From Agroathelia rolfsii (taxonomy: Eukaryota; Basidiomycota; Agaricomycetes; Amylocorticiales; Amylocorticiaceae): DNA of 64,000 nt. The notes below the pieces were generated by a model that saw only the letters and a list, made by a program, of their open reading frames with translations, searched no databases and had not been told where the DNA came from. The stretch lies in the NCBI GenBank assembly GCA_018343915.1, contig JABRWF010000005.1:2701001-2765000 (forward strand), in the 5' to 3' direction. The position numbers and the translations under genes were made by a program. Below are positions 39,619 to 51,053 of the stretch, in pieces. The first letter of the stretch is position 1. Each line of letters opens with the position of its first letter.

Positions 39619-40186
39619 TCAATTAATTTTCTTGTCTGACATTGACACAGGTGCTGGCGCAGCCAAGTTTTGTGCATCGACGGGCTGGTAGTGACCATGC
39701 CCGACATCTATCAAAATGGTGAGAAATTTGATAAAAATGGTAGGATACAAGGAAAACAAACATTGAACACCGTCTGGACCTGTACCGTACTCTTCCTCGG
39801 CCTTCATTCTTTTGTAGATTAGATAGAATGCTCGCTGGAGGAGTAGCATCACGATAAAACGTTCAATATGCGAGAAGTCGTTCCTGAGAGTCAAATGGAG
39901 CTTACAATATGACCAGGGATATACCCTAGGCTGTCGTTTGGTGTTGTAAGTGACGCCGAATCAATAAAATAATCCAGATACGGAGAGGAAATTGATTTTT
40001 TTTACATCGTCAATACCACGTCCAGAAGAAGTTCACCGCCACAACCTGCTATAAAATATACGGCAGCAGGTGGAAAGAGGAGGGCGACCTGCCAATTTAG
40101 TTGCCAGTTTGTTGTCAATGACTGCCTCAACACAGATCATATCCAATGACGCTGACCAGGATGAGGACGAGATCAGAGCCCCTCAT
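39619..40186 (-). CDS. Pmp3/UPF0057 plasma-membrane proteolipid, longer variant
   Basis: Small two-helix membrane protein of the Pmp3/RCI2 family, which affects membrane potential and salt tolerance in yeast and plants. Exons joined by eye read MRGSDLVLILVSVI, then VALLFPPAAVYFIAGCGGEL with the family's FPP and cysteine turn, LLLDVVLT, LGYIPGHI, and AFYLIYKRMKAEEEYGTGPDG. The tail ends GHGHYQPVDAQNL and a Ser/Ala/Lys-rich end. The hallmark order FPP - GCG - LGYIPGH - Y is complete. It carries a polar C-terminal extension beyond the 50-55 aa core. Tandem paralogue of the next gene, same strand. Confidence 0.85.
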
Positions 40187-40786
40187 GATTAATATAGCCA
40201 ATAAAAGGCGTTTAGAGAAAGCTTGGTTTGATGAGGATGTTTTGCCAAAGGTAAGCTTGCTAGTGAACGGATGTTTAGAGGAGCAGATATAAGTTCCAAA
40301 GAGATATAGCCAGGTGGTAAGCGTTAACTAGAGGCGTGTACGCGCGCATTTGAGCCTTCAGGTCATACGACGTCATACCTATACATAGTCATTGATCCGT
40401 ATGCAATGTTGTATTGCAACCGTATTGATTCCAGCTCCAACCCATTATCTCAGAAAGTGATCAAAATCCAAAGCAAGCCGAAACCGAAATTACCACCTAC
40501 GTCATCTCAGTACACTGGTGGTTTGATATCAAGAAGCAAAGAACGTTTGTAGCGGTTGCATGATACGTCACAACGACACTTGGATTGTAAATTAAACTCT
40601 TCAACCATACTTGCAAGCATTCATATTCAATGTGAATCAATCAATTCATAGTACTAAGGGTAACAATAGTAATATACAAGAAAGAGAAAAAAAAACCCGT
40701 GTCCCATCAATTAAGGTACATAAGAGACTTTAAATTGTTCCGTTCAAACAGAAAACAAGACATATGCCCTGTGGCAAAATCGAAGT
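40187..40786. promoter_or_regulatory. Intergenic region upstream of the first Pmp3-like gene
   Basis: 600 bp between two co-oriented Pmp3-like genes, presumably holding the promoter of one and the terminator of the other. An A-rich run lies at 40680-40696. I see no diagnostic site. Confidence 0.35.
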
Positions 40787-41302
40787 TTAACGGGTAGCAC
40801 CGTATCCAACTGGGGCGGGGTTGGCACCCAGCGCTTGATACTGGCCATTGCCAACATCTAAAGAAATAGGTCAATGCCAAAGAATGGCGTAAGCAAAGAA
40901 GAAAACGCACATTGATAGCCGCCAGTACCATACTGCTCCTCGGCCTTCATCTTTCTGTAAATCAGCCAGAAAGCATGCTAATCATGTCATGAGTAAATAC
41001 ACAGACATTCTTATGACGAAGGGTACATACGATGTGGCCTGGAATGTAACCAAGACTATACAAAAGAGTAAAGTCAGTACAAGTGTTAGAGAGGAAAACC
41101 ATCATCAGGAATACGAACACAGTGAGGATTATGTTGATGAGCAAGTCACAGCCGCAACCTGTGATCATGAAGGCTGCTGCAGGGGGGAAAATGATGGCAA
41201 CCTGTAGTACGATACGCAAGATAAGCTCACAGGGCGCCTAAAATCGTAGTTTCACACAATACTGACAAGAATGAGAAGAATGTCAGAGCCTCGGACTGCC
41301 AT
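40787..41302 (-). CDS. PMP3: Pmp3/UPF0057 plasma-membrane proteolipid
   Basis: Start ATG 41302. Joined exons read MAVRGSDILLILVSIV, VAIIFPPAAAFMITGCGCDL, LINIILTV, LGYIPGHI, AFWLIYRKMKAEEQYGTGGY, ending NPAPVGYGATR. Both helices, the FPP motif and the LGYIPGH motif are present, with four short introns. Closer to the canonical family than its downstream tandem copy. Likely role: plasma-membrane potential and cation-stress tolerance, by family. Confidence 0.88.
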
Positions 41303-41775
41303 TGTAGCTATTTTTGTTTGTGAGGATAGTAGATGAGGGTGTTATAGGAGGTGATAGTGGTAGTGGTGGTGGTGGTGGTTAGATGGAAAGATGGCCCAAG
41401 ACCTGGACGAAGACTGCGCTTTTGAATGCGAGGTTGGATTCGGAAAGCCTCCGCAGGCGTGGGTCAGGTGACGTCATCCAAGTGTTATGTGGACTTGCCT
41501 CTGATGCCACGAAACAGCCAAGGGCCAGGTTCACCACACACTCCGCACCCACAGTTACCATTATATCGTAATCGAGTGTCAAATATGATGTCATACACGA
41601 ATTAGCGAGCAGCCAGCTAACAGATAAACAGTAATTATAAGAAATTAATAGCAAATAAACGACACTACTTTAATCGATGTGAACTACGATTACGCATTAT
41701 GATGTAGACAAGAACTAGTATTTGTAGTTGAATCGAATCGTGAAATCATTCCATAGATACCAATACGTGAGATGA
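41303..41775. other. Intergenic, no gene
   Basis: 470 bp upstream of the Pmp3-like gene and downstream of the G-alpha gene. It includes a GGT/GGTGGT repeat (41350-41380). Otherwise no structure. Confidence 0.4.
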
Positions 41776-43926
41776 TTATACCAGCCCAACTTGCTCTATG
41801 GCTTTCTCGAGTATACATTCTTGAACTAAGTAACGATGAGAACGGATCAAATATCTTTGAGTATCAGTATAAAACACTCACTTTGCTGTAAAACACGGGC
41901 AGTGGATACAATATCCTGCGTGATTACATGTATTGGCATCATTACAGTAACCAGAGTAGCCTCTACTTACAATTGTACAGGTCACATGTGTTATCAGCTT
42001 CCTTCTCTTGGGTGTAAATTGTTTGTGCATAGCCCGGAATTTGTCCAATAAATCTGCCGAAGGACATTTTTAAGTGTCCAGAACAACCACGGATTTATGA
42101 GGTTTATGAGAACTTACAATTCGCCACACTTGCCGCATCGTTGTTGCCTTGATAGTCCCTCGCGAATCGTACAAACTCGACACCACTCTTGAGTTTCCGA
42201 TCCAGTAGGTCATACTTGTTCAAGAACAGAATAATCGGTGTGTCAGCCAGAAGTCTATGGCTACAAATCATCCTCCATAGGTTGAATGAATCCAGCTGCA
42301 AAACAGAAATGGAATAAGAAACAAGGCAAAAAATGAAAGAAAGTGATCTAACGAGTCTGTTAGTCTCCTTGTCTTCAGCGAGCGTCTGATCAAAGGCAGA
42401 TATAGGAACTAGAAACATGATGACATGTACTGGAAGTTCGATTTAATCAAGGTAAGTTCCGAGAATATCACTAATCCTTCAGGTACTCTTACCATCATCA
42501 AAAAATTGGGCCCAGGCAGCTGTAAGGCAGCATCTCAATTACCCGCTCAGGAGAGAAGATGAGAGATGAACAATGCGCACGCCGCTGTTTCATCGACCCC
42601 GTGATATCATAGATAAGCCATTCGAGCGGCTTCTCGAGATCTTTATAAACAGCTTGTTAATAGCAATACCCTCCGAAACATGAGGAGATTGAAGAGCTTA
42701 CTTGAGTGATTTTCGAATGGTATGCGATACTCTTCGACACCAATTGTGGCTATCCGAGCGCGAAGAATATCACCTGAGAATCTATGAGATGATGCCAAGG
42801 CTATCATATTCAAGAAAATTTGACGGACTAAACGTAGGCTCCCAATCCGGCACAGCGATCCTATCAATTTCATCTAGAAAGCTTGAGGGAAGTTGAGGGA
42901 CACGAAATCACCCCAATCAATAGACAACTCACAAGCCTGACTGCTCCTCTAGCATGACGCCGTGCCGAGACAAAATATCTCTGATCCGCTGATGTGCCCA
43001 CAGCCCCGCAATATCATCCCTACACGCCTCAATTACTCTACGAGCGGCATCCATCTCCTCCTCTGCTTTGCCTTTACACTTGACTCTTAAATAGCTCCCA
43101 CGGTTTTCCGCATTAGCGGCTTCGAGCTGCTCCTGTGCTAGGTAGCTCTCCCTCGCCTTCTTAAGAGACGTCTTCCACTGGCTACCGGATCTTACGGAAA
43201 ACTCAGATGCACAGATGGTGTCGAAAGAGGTGTAGGAGCCGGTCGGGTCCGGTTGTGTAAACGCATCATCAGGCGAGAGCCGACGCTTGAGTGATTTCTC
43301 GACGCCACGCAAGGGGGACAGCGAGAGCTGCAAGCGCCGCAGGGGTGCTGGCGTGCTGCCTCCCTTAGCGGCCATTGGATCGATGACAACCGAGTCGAGA
43401 AGATCCAGTATGAAGTTGACGGTGCGCACAAGATTGAGGTAGATGACCGCGCGCCAGGCCTCTGATTCTTCGCGGAATGCATCGGGCGCAAAATGCATTT
43501 GAAAGTTCTTGAGCAGCGTGGACTTGCCGCTCTCTGCTTGACCTACAAATGTTATACGTGATGCCAAAAAAATATGTTATCCCAAGAACATGATAATGAT
43601 TTAGATGTCGGCATAAGAGTTACAACTAGCGTATGATACGCACCGAGTAAGAGAACTTTGATCGGAAGAGGCCCATTCCTGGCGGCTGCACGCTCTTTCG
43701 CGATTTCCGCATCTATTGCTCGGCTGGCCTGCCTTGCGCGCTGTTCTTCTTGTTGTCGCGCCTCACGCTCTTCTAGGGTCTCCTGCAACAGATCAGAAGA
43801 AATAGGGGGCCAGCTGGAAGTGGGCGAATAAAGATTTTTTCATCAGGTTTTTTTGTAGTCGTTAGGATGTATTGATGCAATACCTGCGGGACGAGGTAGA
43901 TAGTCGAGGAGCGGTCAAGTGTCTGT
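41776..43926 (-). CDS. Atypical heterotrimeric G-protein alpha subunit
   Basis: Ras-like G-alpha with a long charged N-terminus (EEREARQQEEQRARQASRAI, 43680-43780). P-loop GQAESGKSTLLKNF (43510-43555, split by an intron after LLLG). The helical domain carries an insertion (SLSPLRGVEKSLKRRLSPDD, about 43260-43330). Switch I is ARIATIGVEEYRIPF (about 42725-42775, catalytic Arg and Mg-binding Thr kept). Switch II is DITGSMKQR (42583-42608) where classical G-alpha has DVGGQ. Also present are FLVPISAFDQ (about 42400), FLNKYDLLD (about 42205, guanine specificity), a G5 region reading ITHVTCTID, and the C-terminal helix QECILEKAIEQVGLV. No N-terminal myristoylation Met-Gly is visible. The coding start is not resolved: the exon at 43884-43926 is open (LDRSSTIYLVPQ) but I find no ATG in its frame. 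Signals probably from seven-helix receptors. Confidence 0.9.
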
Positions 43927-45319
43927 TGGACATGACGTAGGCTACAGATCACTGCACGGACAGGCTTGTAGTGCTACAGCTAACTAGGGCACGGAAAAAA
44001 GAACGGGTTGGAGGAGACAGATCAGTGACGACGAGTGTGAGGATGAAAGTGAGGGGAGAAAAAGCAAGAAAGACCTCCGTAGGCGCAGTCGTCGTCACCC
44101 CCGGACAACGCATGCAAGCCCAGCAAGTCGCCAAAATGGCGGTATAAAAAAAAAAAGATCCCTATCTTGACCGCATGAGCAAGTCTGCTTGTAGGCATTC
44201 CGTCAGGGTACATTGTCACTAGATCAATGTTGCATATGCCGGAGACGCATTTTTCCGTCTTGTCGCTTAAGATATGCAAATAATTATAAGCGCCGAATTG
44301 ATTATTTAGCTCGTTCTAATCGAAGGGCAGAGTGAACGATCTTTTTCTGTTTTCTGGGTTAAGATGATACATTATCAGCTGTAGCATAGACAAACACGAC
44401 ATTAGTCTCATGTCCCTGTTTCGATGAGGGTCAGCTCAGGCCAGGGACTGTACATTAGTCCGGGGAGGGATATTATTACAGTCTCAGTAGCGGTTACCAG
44501 CAGCTAGCTAGCATTGGCACTTTGACTGGATAGCAACCGGACAAGTTGGTATTGCCAAGCATGTTTTGACAGCAAATTGCACGCCGTGTACACTCTATCG
44601 AGTCGAAAGTCGTAATTTCATAATAACTGCGACATGAACAGCCTGTTTCAGCTTGATTGAGCACCTCTAGCCGAGGACCCGGGTTGTCTTAGCCTGGCTT
44701 ATTACCCCGCGTTAGGCACAGAATAGCGGCATCCGAGTCCGGATGGCCTTTTTTTCGTACTTTTAGGATATTCATCTCTAGGTGGAGTGAGAAGACGGCA
44801 GAACTCAACAGTGTAGTGTGGGAAATACATAGGACAAAAATAAAGGGCTATAAAGAACAATGATGTAGAAGACATTGGCAGAGAAGAGGAGTGATAATTA
44901 CGGTAATATGTACCGCCGCATATCGTCCACAAACGATACGGCATAACAAATGGGCACTAATTCGGATAATGACGATGATGGGCAGGACAGGGGGGGGGGG
45001 TGGGGCGATGTATATGTATGTAGATATATCGTACAAATATCGTATATATTAATGAATGGTTGACCAAGCAAAATGAATGCTTCATGTGTATGATCATCAG
45101 ACTAAAAAAGAAAAAGAAAAAAAGGGGGAAACGCAACAAGAAAAAGGAGAGAAAACATGAAGGAGAAAAGGAAAGGAAAGAATTGAAATATTACAATGTC
45201 TCGATAGGAAATGGGCTGCAACAGTGCCTTCTTGCAATGTTCTAGGGGACACTCATTGACAATCATACATTCTTCTGTCCCACTTTGGCTTTAGTGTTAT
45301 GCCTTTTTGCCCTTCGGTT
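43927..45319. other. Intergenic 1.4 kb upstream of G-alpha
   Basis: Presumed 5' region of the G-alpha gene and 3' flank of the La-motif gene. Low-complexity tracts: a G run (44991-45000) and an A/G-rich tract (45090-45180). The unplaced first exon of the G-alpha gene may lie near 43930-44150. No other gene seen. Confidence 0.4.
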
Positions 45320-48266
45320 TCAGTTCCCCAAGACAATCTCTACATCATCGTCCTCTTCCTCCTCTTCATCTCCCTCTCCCCCGTTGCCTTCTTCGTCCGC
45401 CACCTCCTGAGTCACTTGAACAGGCTGAAGCAGCTCGGGCTCGGCAATCGTGGAAGTGTCAAACGGCTGTACCTCACCCTCCGCGCCAGGGTACGCCGCG
45501 ATCATCTCCTCAGGGAACGGCTCGACGGCACTCTCCGCAGCGGTTGGAAGCACAAACTGTTCCCATCCTCCCATACGAACCCAGTCGCCGTTGACCTGAA
45601 CCAAACTGGACAGATGAAGCACTTCGCGCACAAGGTTGACGTCCGTTGTGAATCTCTTGACGCGATTGAATGACGCAAAGAGAGAGATAGGGATCCAGCC
45701 CCGGTTGTCCATCTACCGGAGAGTGAAGAAACAGTCATGGTACAGTCAGTCATCAAGATTACTCAAATATAAAAAGGGGGAAAACATACTCGGGTTTTTA
45801 AGAAGTAATCCTTAGCCATGTTCTGGTGACTTAGATAATACTCCAGTTGCCCCAGGAGATAGAATCTGATCGGGTCCAGCGAGAAGGGCGGCCGAGACAC
45901 AGGCGCGGGCATGGGCGGTCCCTCAGCCAGGGCTTGAGGTATTGGGAGCATCGGAGGTGCTGGCGGCGGTGGATACATCGGATATTCAGGAGGGTAGTAA
46001 TATGGCATCGGAGGAGGCATGGGCTGTTGGATCGGGATAAAGAGCCCATTGTAGTACCCTTCAGAATGCGGAGGCAGATTAGGATAAGGAAATGATGGCG
46101 GTCCAGATTGCATTGATCCATGCATGGCGTGCCCGCGTTGACCGCGCGGACCTCCGTATCCACGACCGCTAGCGCGAAGACCGTCACGACCTCTGCGTCC
46201 GCCACCATATCTTGACGAGCCTCCTCCGAGACCATTCCTCTCAGCACCACTGGGTGGGAAACCTTGGCCGCCGTGCCTTCCTCGCCTATACGGTGGTCCA
46301 TGTTCGCGCTGCTGTGATTCGTATTCGCGTGGTTCGCGTCGGGTAATCGCACCCTCATTATTGGGCCCCATCCCAAGTCCAAGCCCTCCATCATTCGCAC
46401 CGGAAGTTTCCCCTGGAATGGGGGTGTTGGAGAATGGCAACATCGGAGCCAGCAAAAGCGGGCTCAGCCCATCCCGCGTTTTGGTTGTCCCGAAATCGAT
46501 CTTGGCTTCATAATTCGTCATGTCGACGACGTCAGGCTTACTGTCATCCAAACCGTTCGAAGCACCTTTGCGCATCCTCGGTGGTGGCATATCCCCAGGT
46601 CCGACACCGATTGTGAAAGCCTTGAACCCCCTTTCCAGCTCAGCGGTACTCTCATCACCCACGTTGATGGGCACAGTCCCAGGGCTTTTGATAGCATCTA
46701 CACCGGCACTGCCAAAAACCAGCTCGGGCCTCCTTCTGTGTAATCGAGACTCTGAACCATCATTCATGGAAATCACGCGGTAGCCTGCAATAGCCTCACT
46801 TTCCTCGGGTCGTGGAGGCCTTGTGATGTTTGTGAGTGGTGGAATATCGGGCGTCCTCATAGCGCGCCGTTCGAACTGAGGTGTTTGGACGCGGCTGTTT
46901 TGCGCAGAGTAATAAGGATTGGGCTGGGGAGCGCCATTTGTATAGGGGTTGTATGGGAAAGCACCAGAAGGATAAGGGGGATGGGGAGGAGGTTGGTATT
47001 CCGCGCCGTATGGTCGCTGTGCCGGGTCTACTGGCGGAGGGTACATATGGTATGGATTACCTGGTGCATTGGGGGGGATATATAACGCTGGATTTGCACC
47101 GGGAAAGAAGGCATTTGGTCCCATAGCGGAGTAATGGCTGCGAGGAGATGATGATATTGAATCATGCTGAGAAGCAAATTTGGCAGGTGATGCTGCCCGG
47201 GATGGTTTTGAGCTGTGATCTTCGTGTAAAGCTCGTCCTTTGACGTCACGCCGAGGGCTGGAGACGGCGCTTCCGGCGGCTGATTGAACGCGACTATGTT
47301 GTATCGATCGTGAGCCTGACCTCCCGTTGCGATGAAAGTTAACGCCACTGCGACGGGAGCTCTCCATACGAGCCTGATCTGCAGCGGCTTGCAGCTCTTC
47401 TGGCGGAATGGCTATCCACTTGGCCTTCTCGTCTGGAAATTCCAATATGAGCAAAACCGTTCATAGATCACAGAACGCAATGAGATGTACACAGCTCAAA
47501 GCCATGCAGCAGCAGCAAGAAAAGCAAGCTGTGAACAAATCAACGTACTCTTTCGTGACGCATGGCTGTGCTGCTGTTGGGTGGATTCGTGTTCATTCAC
47601 AGGCGTGCTGACATGTGACGAGGATACGGTAGACGCTTGACCGACTTCAGGCCAGGTTTCTCGATCGTCCAGAGAAGGAGGAACAGAGGGCAAATATGGC
47701 TTCACGTTTGAAACTTCATTACGCGGTATTTTATGGGGTGGCCCATTCGATTGCTGCTCAGTAGCCTTGACGGAATGAGAAGATGGAGGGGTACTCGATG
47801 GATGCTGCTTGACAGATGAAAAATTTTGAGATGCAGGAGGGAGAGGAGGTGAGTTGCTTTGGCTCTGGGTTTGCTGACCCTTCTTTATGTCCCAGACATT
47901 CGTAGAGGCCTGGGACTTGGTAGATGCACGTGCGGCATCAGAGATGGAATCGTTGTTTGGTGAGACATCGGAAGCCGTCATGATGTTGGATGGTATATTC
48001 GGGCTACCCTGAGCGCGAATCACGATGGCAGAGGAGTTTTGTGTGGCGATATAACCGGCCGTGGGCGATTTAGGCCGAGAGGGGGTACTGGTGCTGGATG
48101 TAGATGATCCCTTGCTACTCCTGAGTGTAGCAGAATCTGCAATAGCCGATCTAAGAGCTAGGTTCGATGCAAAAGAAGTCTTTGACGCGACCGGTGCTCT
48201 TTTTATACGATTCACATAAGAGACGGGAGGGCTATAAGATAATGCAGCAGAAGAATGCTTCAGCAT
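45320..48266 (-). CDS. La-motif RNA-binding protein (Sro9/LARP-like)
   Basis: Cytoplasmic RNA-binding protein, probably acting in mRNA translation or stability. The N-terminal 250 residues are Ser/Pro-rich and disordered (KRAPVASKTSF, NVWDIKKG, YLPSVPPSLDDRETWPEVGQ). After an intron the second exon begins EFPDEKAKWIAIPPEELQAA. A Pro/Tyr/Gly-rich middle (45,900-47,200) includes RGG-type repeats (GRRGRDGLRASGRGYGGPRG, about 46150-46210). The La motif is at the C-terminus: QLEYYLSHQNMAKDYFLKTR, then, after an intron at about 45715-45770, MDNRGWIPISLFASFNRVKR and LVREVLHLSSLVQV. The architecture (disordered, RGG, C-terminal La motif, acidic end) matches yeast Sro9/Slf1. The start is the first ATG of the long open frame. 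Confidence 0.92.
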
Positions 48267-49042
48267 ATTATTTTTATCGAGTTTAAAGACAGAAAGAGAT
48301 GGGGCTGAAGATCGATAAAGAATGAACTGATGAGGCGGGAGTGATATACCTGACTGATTCACAGCGAGCAAGATGGGGGTTATATGGAGACAGAGGGCGG
48401 TATGTGCTATGAATGTCGTCCAAAGCAGAAATTCGCTGCTGTGGTTTTCTTTCACCTTTTCTCTGTCCCACAAGTCACGTGCTTCAAGGTACCTCATTTG
48501 TGACCACTGTGATTTTCCGATTATTATTTCTCTTGTAAAGTGCGCACTTTGCACCACAAACACATTATTTGCTTGTGTGAAGGGCGCTTCAATAAGGCAA
48601 CAATAATATCATATTGCATGAATAGCCAGCAGGGTGTTTAATTACGTATATATAGCCGTAGGCGTTGACAATAATGCGGGCATGCATGCACAATTCCAAA
48701 TATCACGAGTATGACTCCTACTCGGATAGTGTGATTTCACCAGCAGGGCGCTATGTAGTCATGATAAGTATCAACATATGCTCCGAGCAGAGACACATGA
48801 CTGTGATGAAAGTGGTGATATGAAAATGCTGATGAGTACTTTGATGATGACCAGCCCTCTGATGAATCATGCCATCATGAAGAGATGACTCCTCTGGGCC
48901 CTGGAATGATGTTGCATCGCACCCGTCTTGCCCATGGATGTCATCTCTTCACAGCTCCCTATCTTGACACAAGTCTCATATTATCCCACATTTCATTACC
49001 TCCGTTCGCCTTGCCATTAACTCGCCTGTTCAACACTCAACC
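48267..49042. promoter_or_regulatory. Divergent promoter region, La-motif gene / PP2C gene
   Basis: 780 bp between opposing starts. 48740-48890 is rich in GATGA words. No TATA box or known site stands out near either start. Confidence 0.4.
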
Positions 49043-50572
49043 ATGGCAATGGCAATGTTCAGACCCCTTTTACCGGGTCGCACTGGTGCCGGAAAGCCCA
49101 AGACTCATCTTGGAATGGGTCCCAACTTCGGTCCATGGAATTACACGCAATTATCAGAACCCCAATTGACCGAAAAGCTCACAAGTCTGTCTGGTGCTCA
49201 GTTGCCGGTACAGGGAGCATATGCTGTATCTTTACAGCCGAATCTCAATCCAAACAACAAGAGCCAAGATAGATGGTCTGTACAGGTCTGGGACACAGAT
49301 CATGGCAAATGGACATTTGCGGCGGTATTTGATGGTACATCATCCATGATGGCGAATACATGCTTACCAAACTGAAATCGCTTTGCATCTAGGTCATGCT
49401 GGTGCTGAAGTATCCGAGTATACGGTGGAAACCCTTCCAGGCATTCTACAATCTGGATTGTTGCGTTTACTCGCGGCATCTCAGAATCCTTCGGCCGAGT
49501 CTGTTGCTGCGCTCTTGAAGGGTACAATATCATCCTTCGATGACTCTATTGCGAGAGGCGTAAAAGAGCTCTTGCCATTACCATCGTTAACGGATCCATT
49601 AGATCCTTCATACCTAGATAATGCCAGTATCCGTTCTCTCATCAACGACATACCCGAGAATGGTATCAAGGTCACACGAGCAATGCGGGGCACGACAGCC
49701 CTCATTGCCCTTGTCGACCCCAAAAAGGAGAATTTATGGATCGCCAGCCTCGGTGATTGTCAGGCTGGTGAGCACACATGAACAAAAAACTATTACTTGA
49801 ATGATCTTACTTGGATATATAGTCCTGGGTAGCTGTGAAGACTCCAATAAGTGGGTTTCTCAGATCCTAAGCTCTAACCACAATGGTCGAGACTCTAGTG
49901 AAGCCGATCGCATCCGGGCAGAGCACCCCGGCGAGTTAGAATGCATGCTTAAAGATCGTGTCCTGGGCTCAATCGCCGTCACTCGAGGTATGTATCATTG
50001 TTTATACTAGCGTAAACGATTCATTCTTCGAGCATGAACGTGAACAGCCATCGGCGACCATCTATTCAAGCTCCCACGAGTTTACACGGAGCGCGTCTTC
50101 CTTCAGCGCACCCCCGGTTTCCGCATGACAGCCAAAGTTGAAGACGTCATACCCCGCATTCAGACACCTCCCTACCTCAGTAACACCGCCGACGTTCGTC
50201 ATGTTGATCTATCCTACAAAAGAAATCAAGAATCCTCCGTTGTTGTGGATACTCCTCATCTTGCGCAACCATTCTTGATCTTATGCTCGGATGGACTGAT
50301 GGATCTGTATGATCACTCCGCTAGCATTCCTGCGCTGGGACAAACATGGGTCGAGGCGATTGCAGCTGACGAACAACACGAAGGTTCTTCGCCCTCACCC
50401 TTGTCATATTGGCCATACTGAATTGGTATCAACAGGCTACTCGAATCACGCACTACGTCTACTACGTCACGCCCTCGGTGGCCAAGACGAGCATAAAGTT
50501 TCCGCTATGCTTACGGTGGAAATGGCAGAACGGTGGATGGACGACACGACTGTCATCGTTTTGGAGCTTTAG
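49043..50572 (+). CDS. PP2C-family Ser/Thr phosphatase (PPM), pyruvate-dehydrogenase-phosphatase-like, copy 1
   Basis: Metal-dependent phosphatase. Motifs: QDRWSVQVW, WTFAAVFDG joined by an intron to HAGAEVSEY (metal-binding DGH, about 49330-49400), and MRGTTALIALVDPKKENLWI (about 49685-49740). Then ASLGDCQA (about 49745), ELECMLKDRVLGSIAVTRAI (about 49930-50060), GDHLFKLPRVYTERVF, FLILCSDGLMDLYD (about 50270-50310) and final WMDDTTVIVLEL (about 50530-50572). The acidic metal ligands D-G, D-G and D-D are all present. Long insertions and HPGE...RVLGSIAVTR are typical of PDP-like fungal members. In-frame ATGs occur at 49043, 49049 and 49055. Inverted paralogue at 56066-57566, with RAX2 between. 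Confidence 0.92.
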
Positions 50573-51053
50573 CATGCATACCTAGTTTCAGGACTCTCTG
50601 GTACTGTCTCTCATCTCATCGGTGTATACGTATGCCAGGTTCATAACTTATAGGACTTTATAGCAATATGTACTCTTTATTATCAACAGTTTAGTTTTGA
50701 TCGTATGCATATGCCTGTCTTGAAGTTCTGCTGTAATTTCATTATTACGTCATGTCATATCCCCCAATGCAAGCTGTCACTTGCTATCGTGAATCCATAA
50801 AAGCATGGGTATCAAAACGCGAATGATTGTAAGGGCAAGCATTGGAAATGGGGGGGGGGGGGGAAAGGAGAGCTAAATAGCGGACGTCCGCATTCGACAG
50901 CAACAAATACTAATAGGCAAAAAAGAAAAGAAAAAAAGCTAAAAAGGAAGAGTCAAATTATGATGGACAGAAGAAGTACGAGTAAGAAGAAGGGCAGAAG
51001 TGGAATAAGAAGAAAAGGGAGGGGTCTTCCGTATGTACAAGAATTTTATACTA
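50573..51053. other. Convergent 3' intergenic region
   Basis: 480 bp between PP2C copy 1 and RAX2. A run of 14 G (50850-50863) and A/G-rich sequence (50910-51020); no gene. Confidence 0.5.

Noticed and set aside
43866..43936. ATG at about 43932 as the start of the G-alpha gene
   Set aside because: Its frame runs into a stop after the splice to the conserved next exon; the open frame there lacks an ATG.
45831..46400. 189-codon minus-strand frame
   Set aside because: Out-of-frame shadow of the Pro/Gly-rich middle of the La-motif gene.
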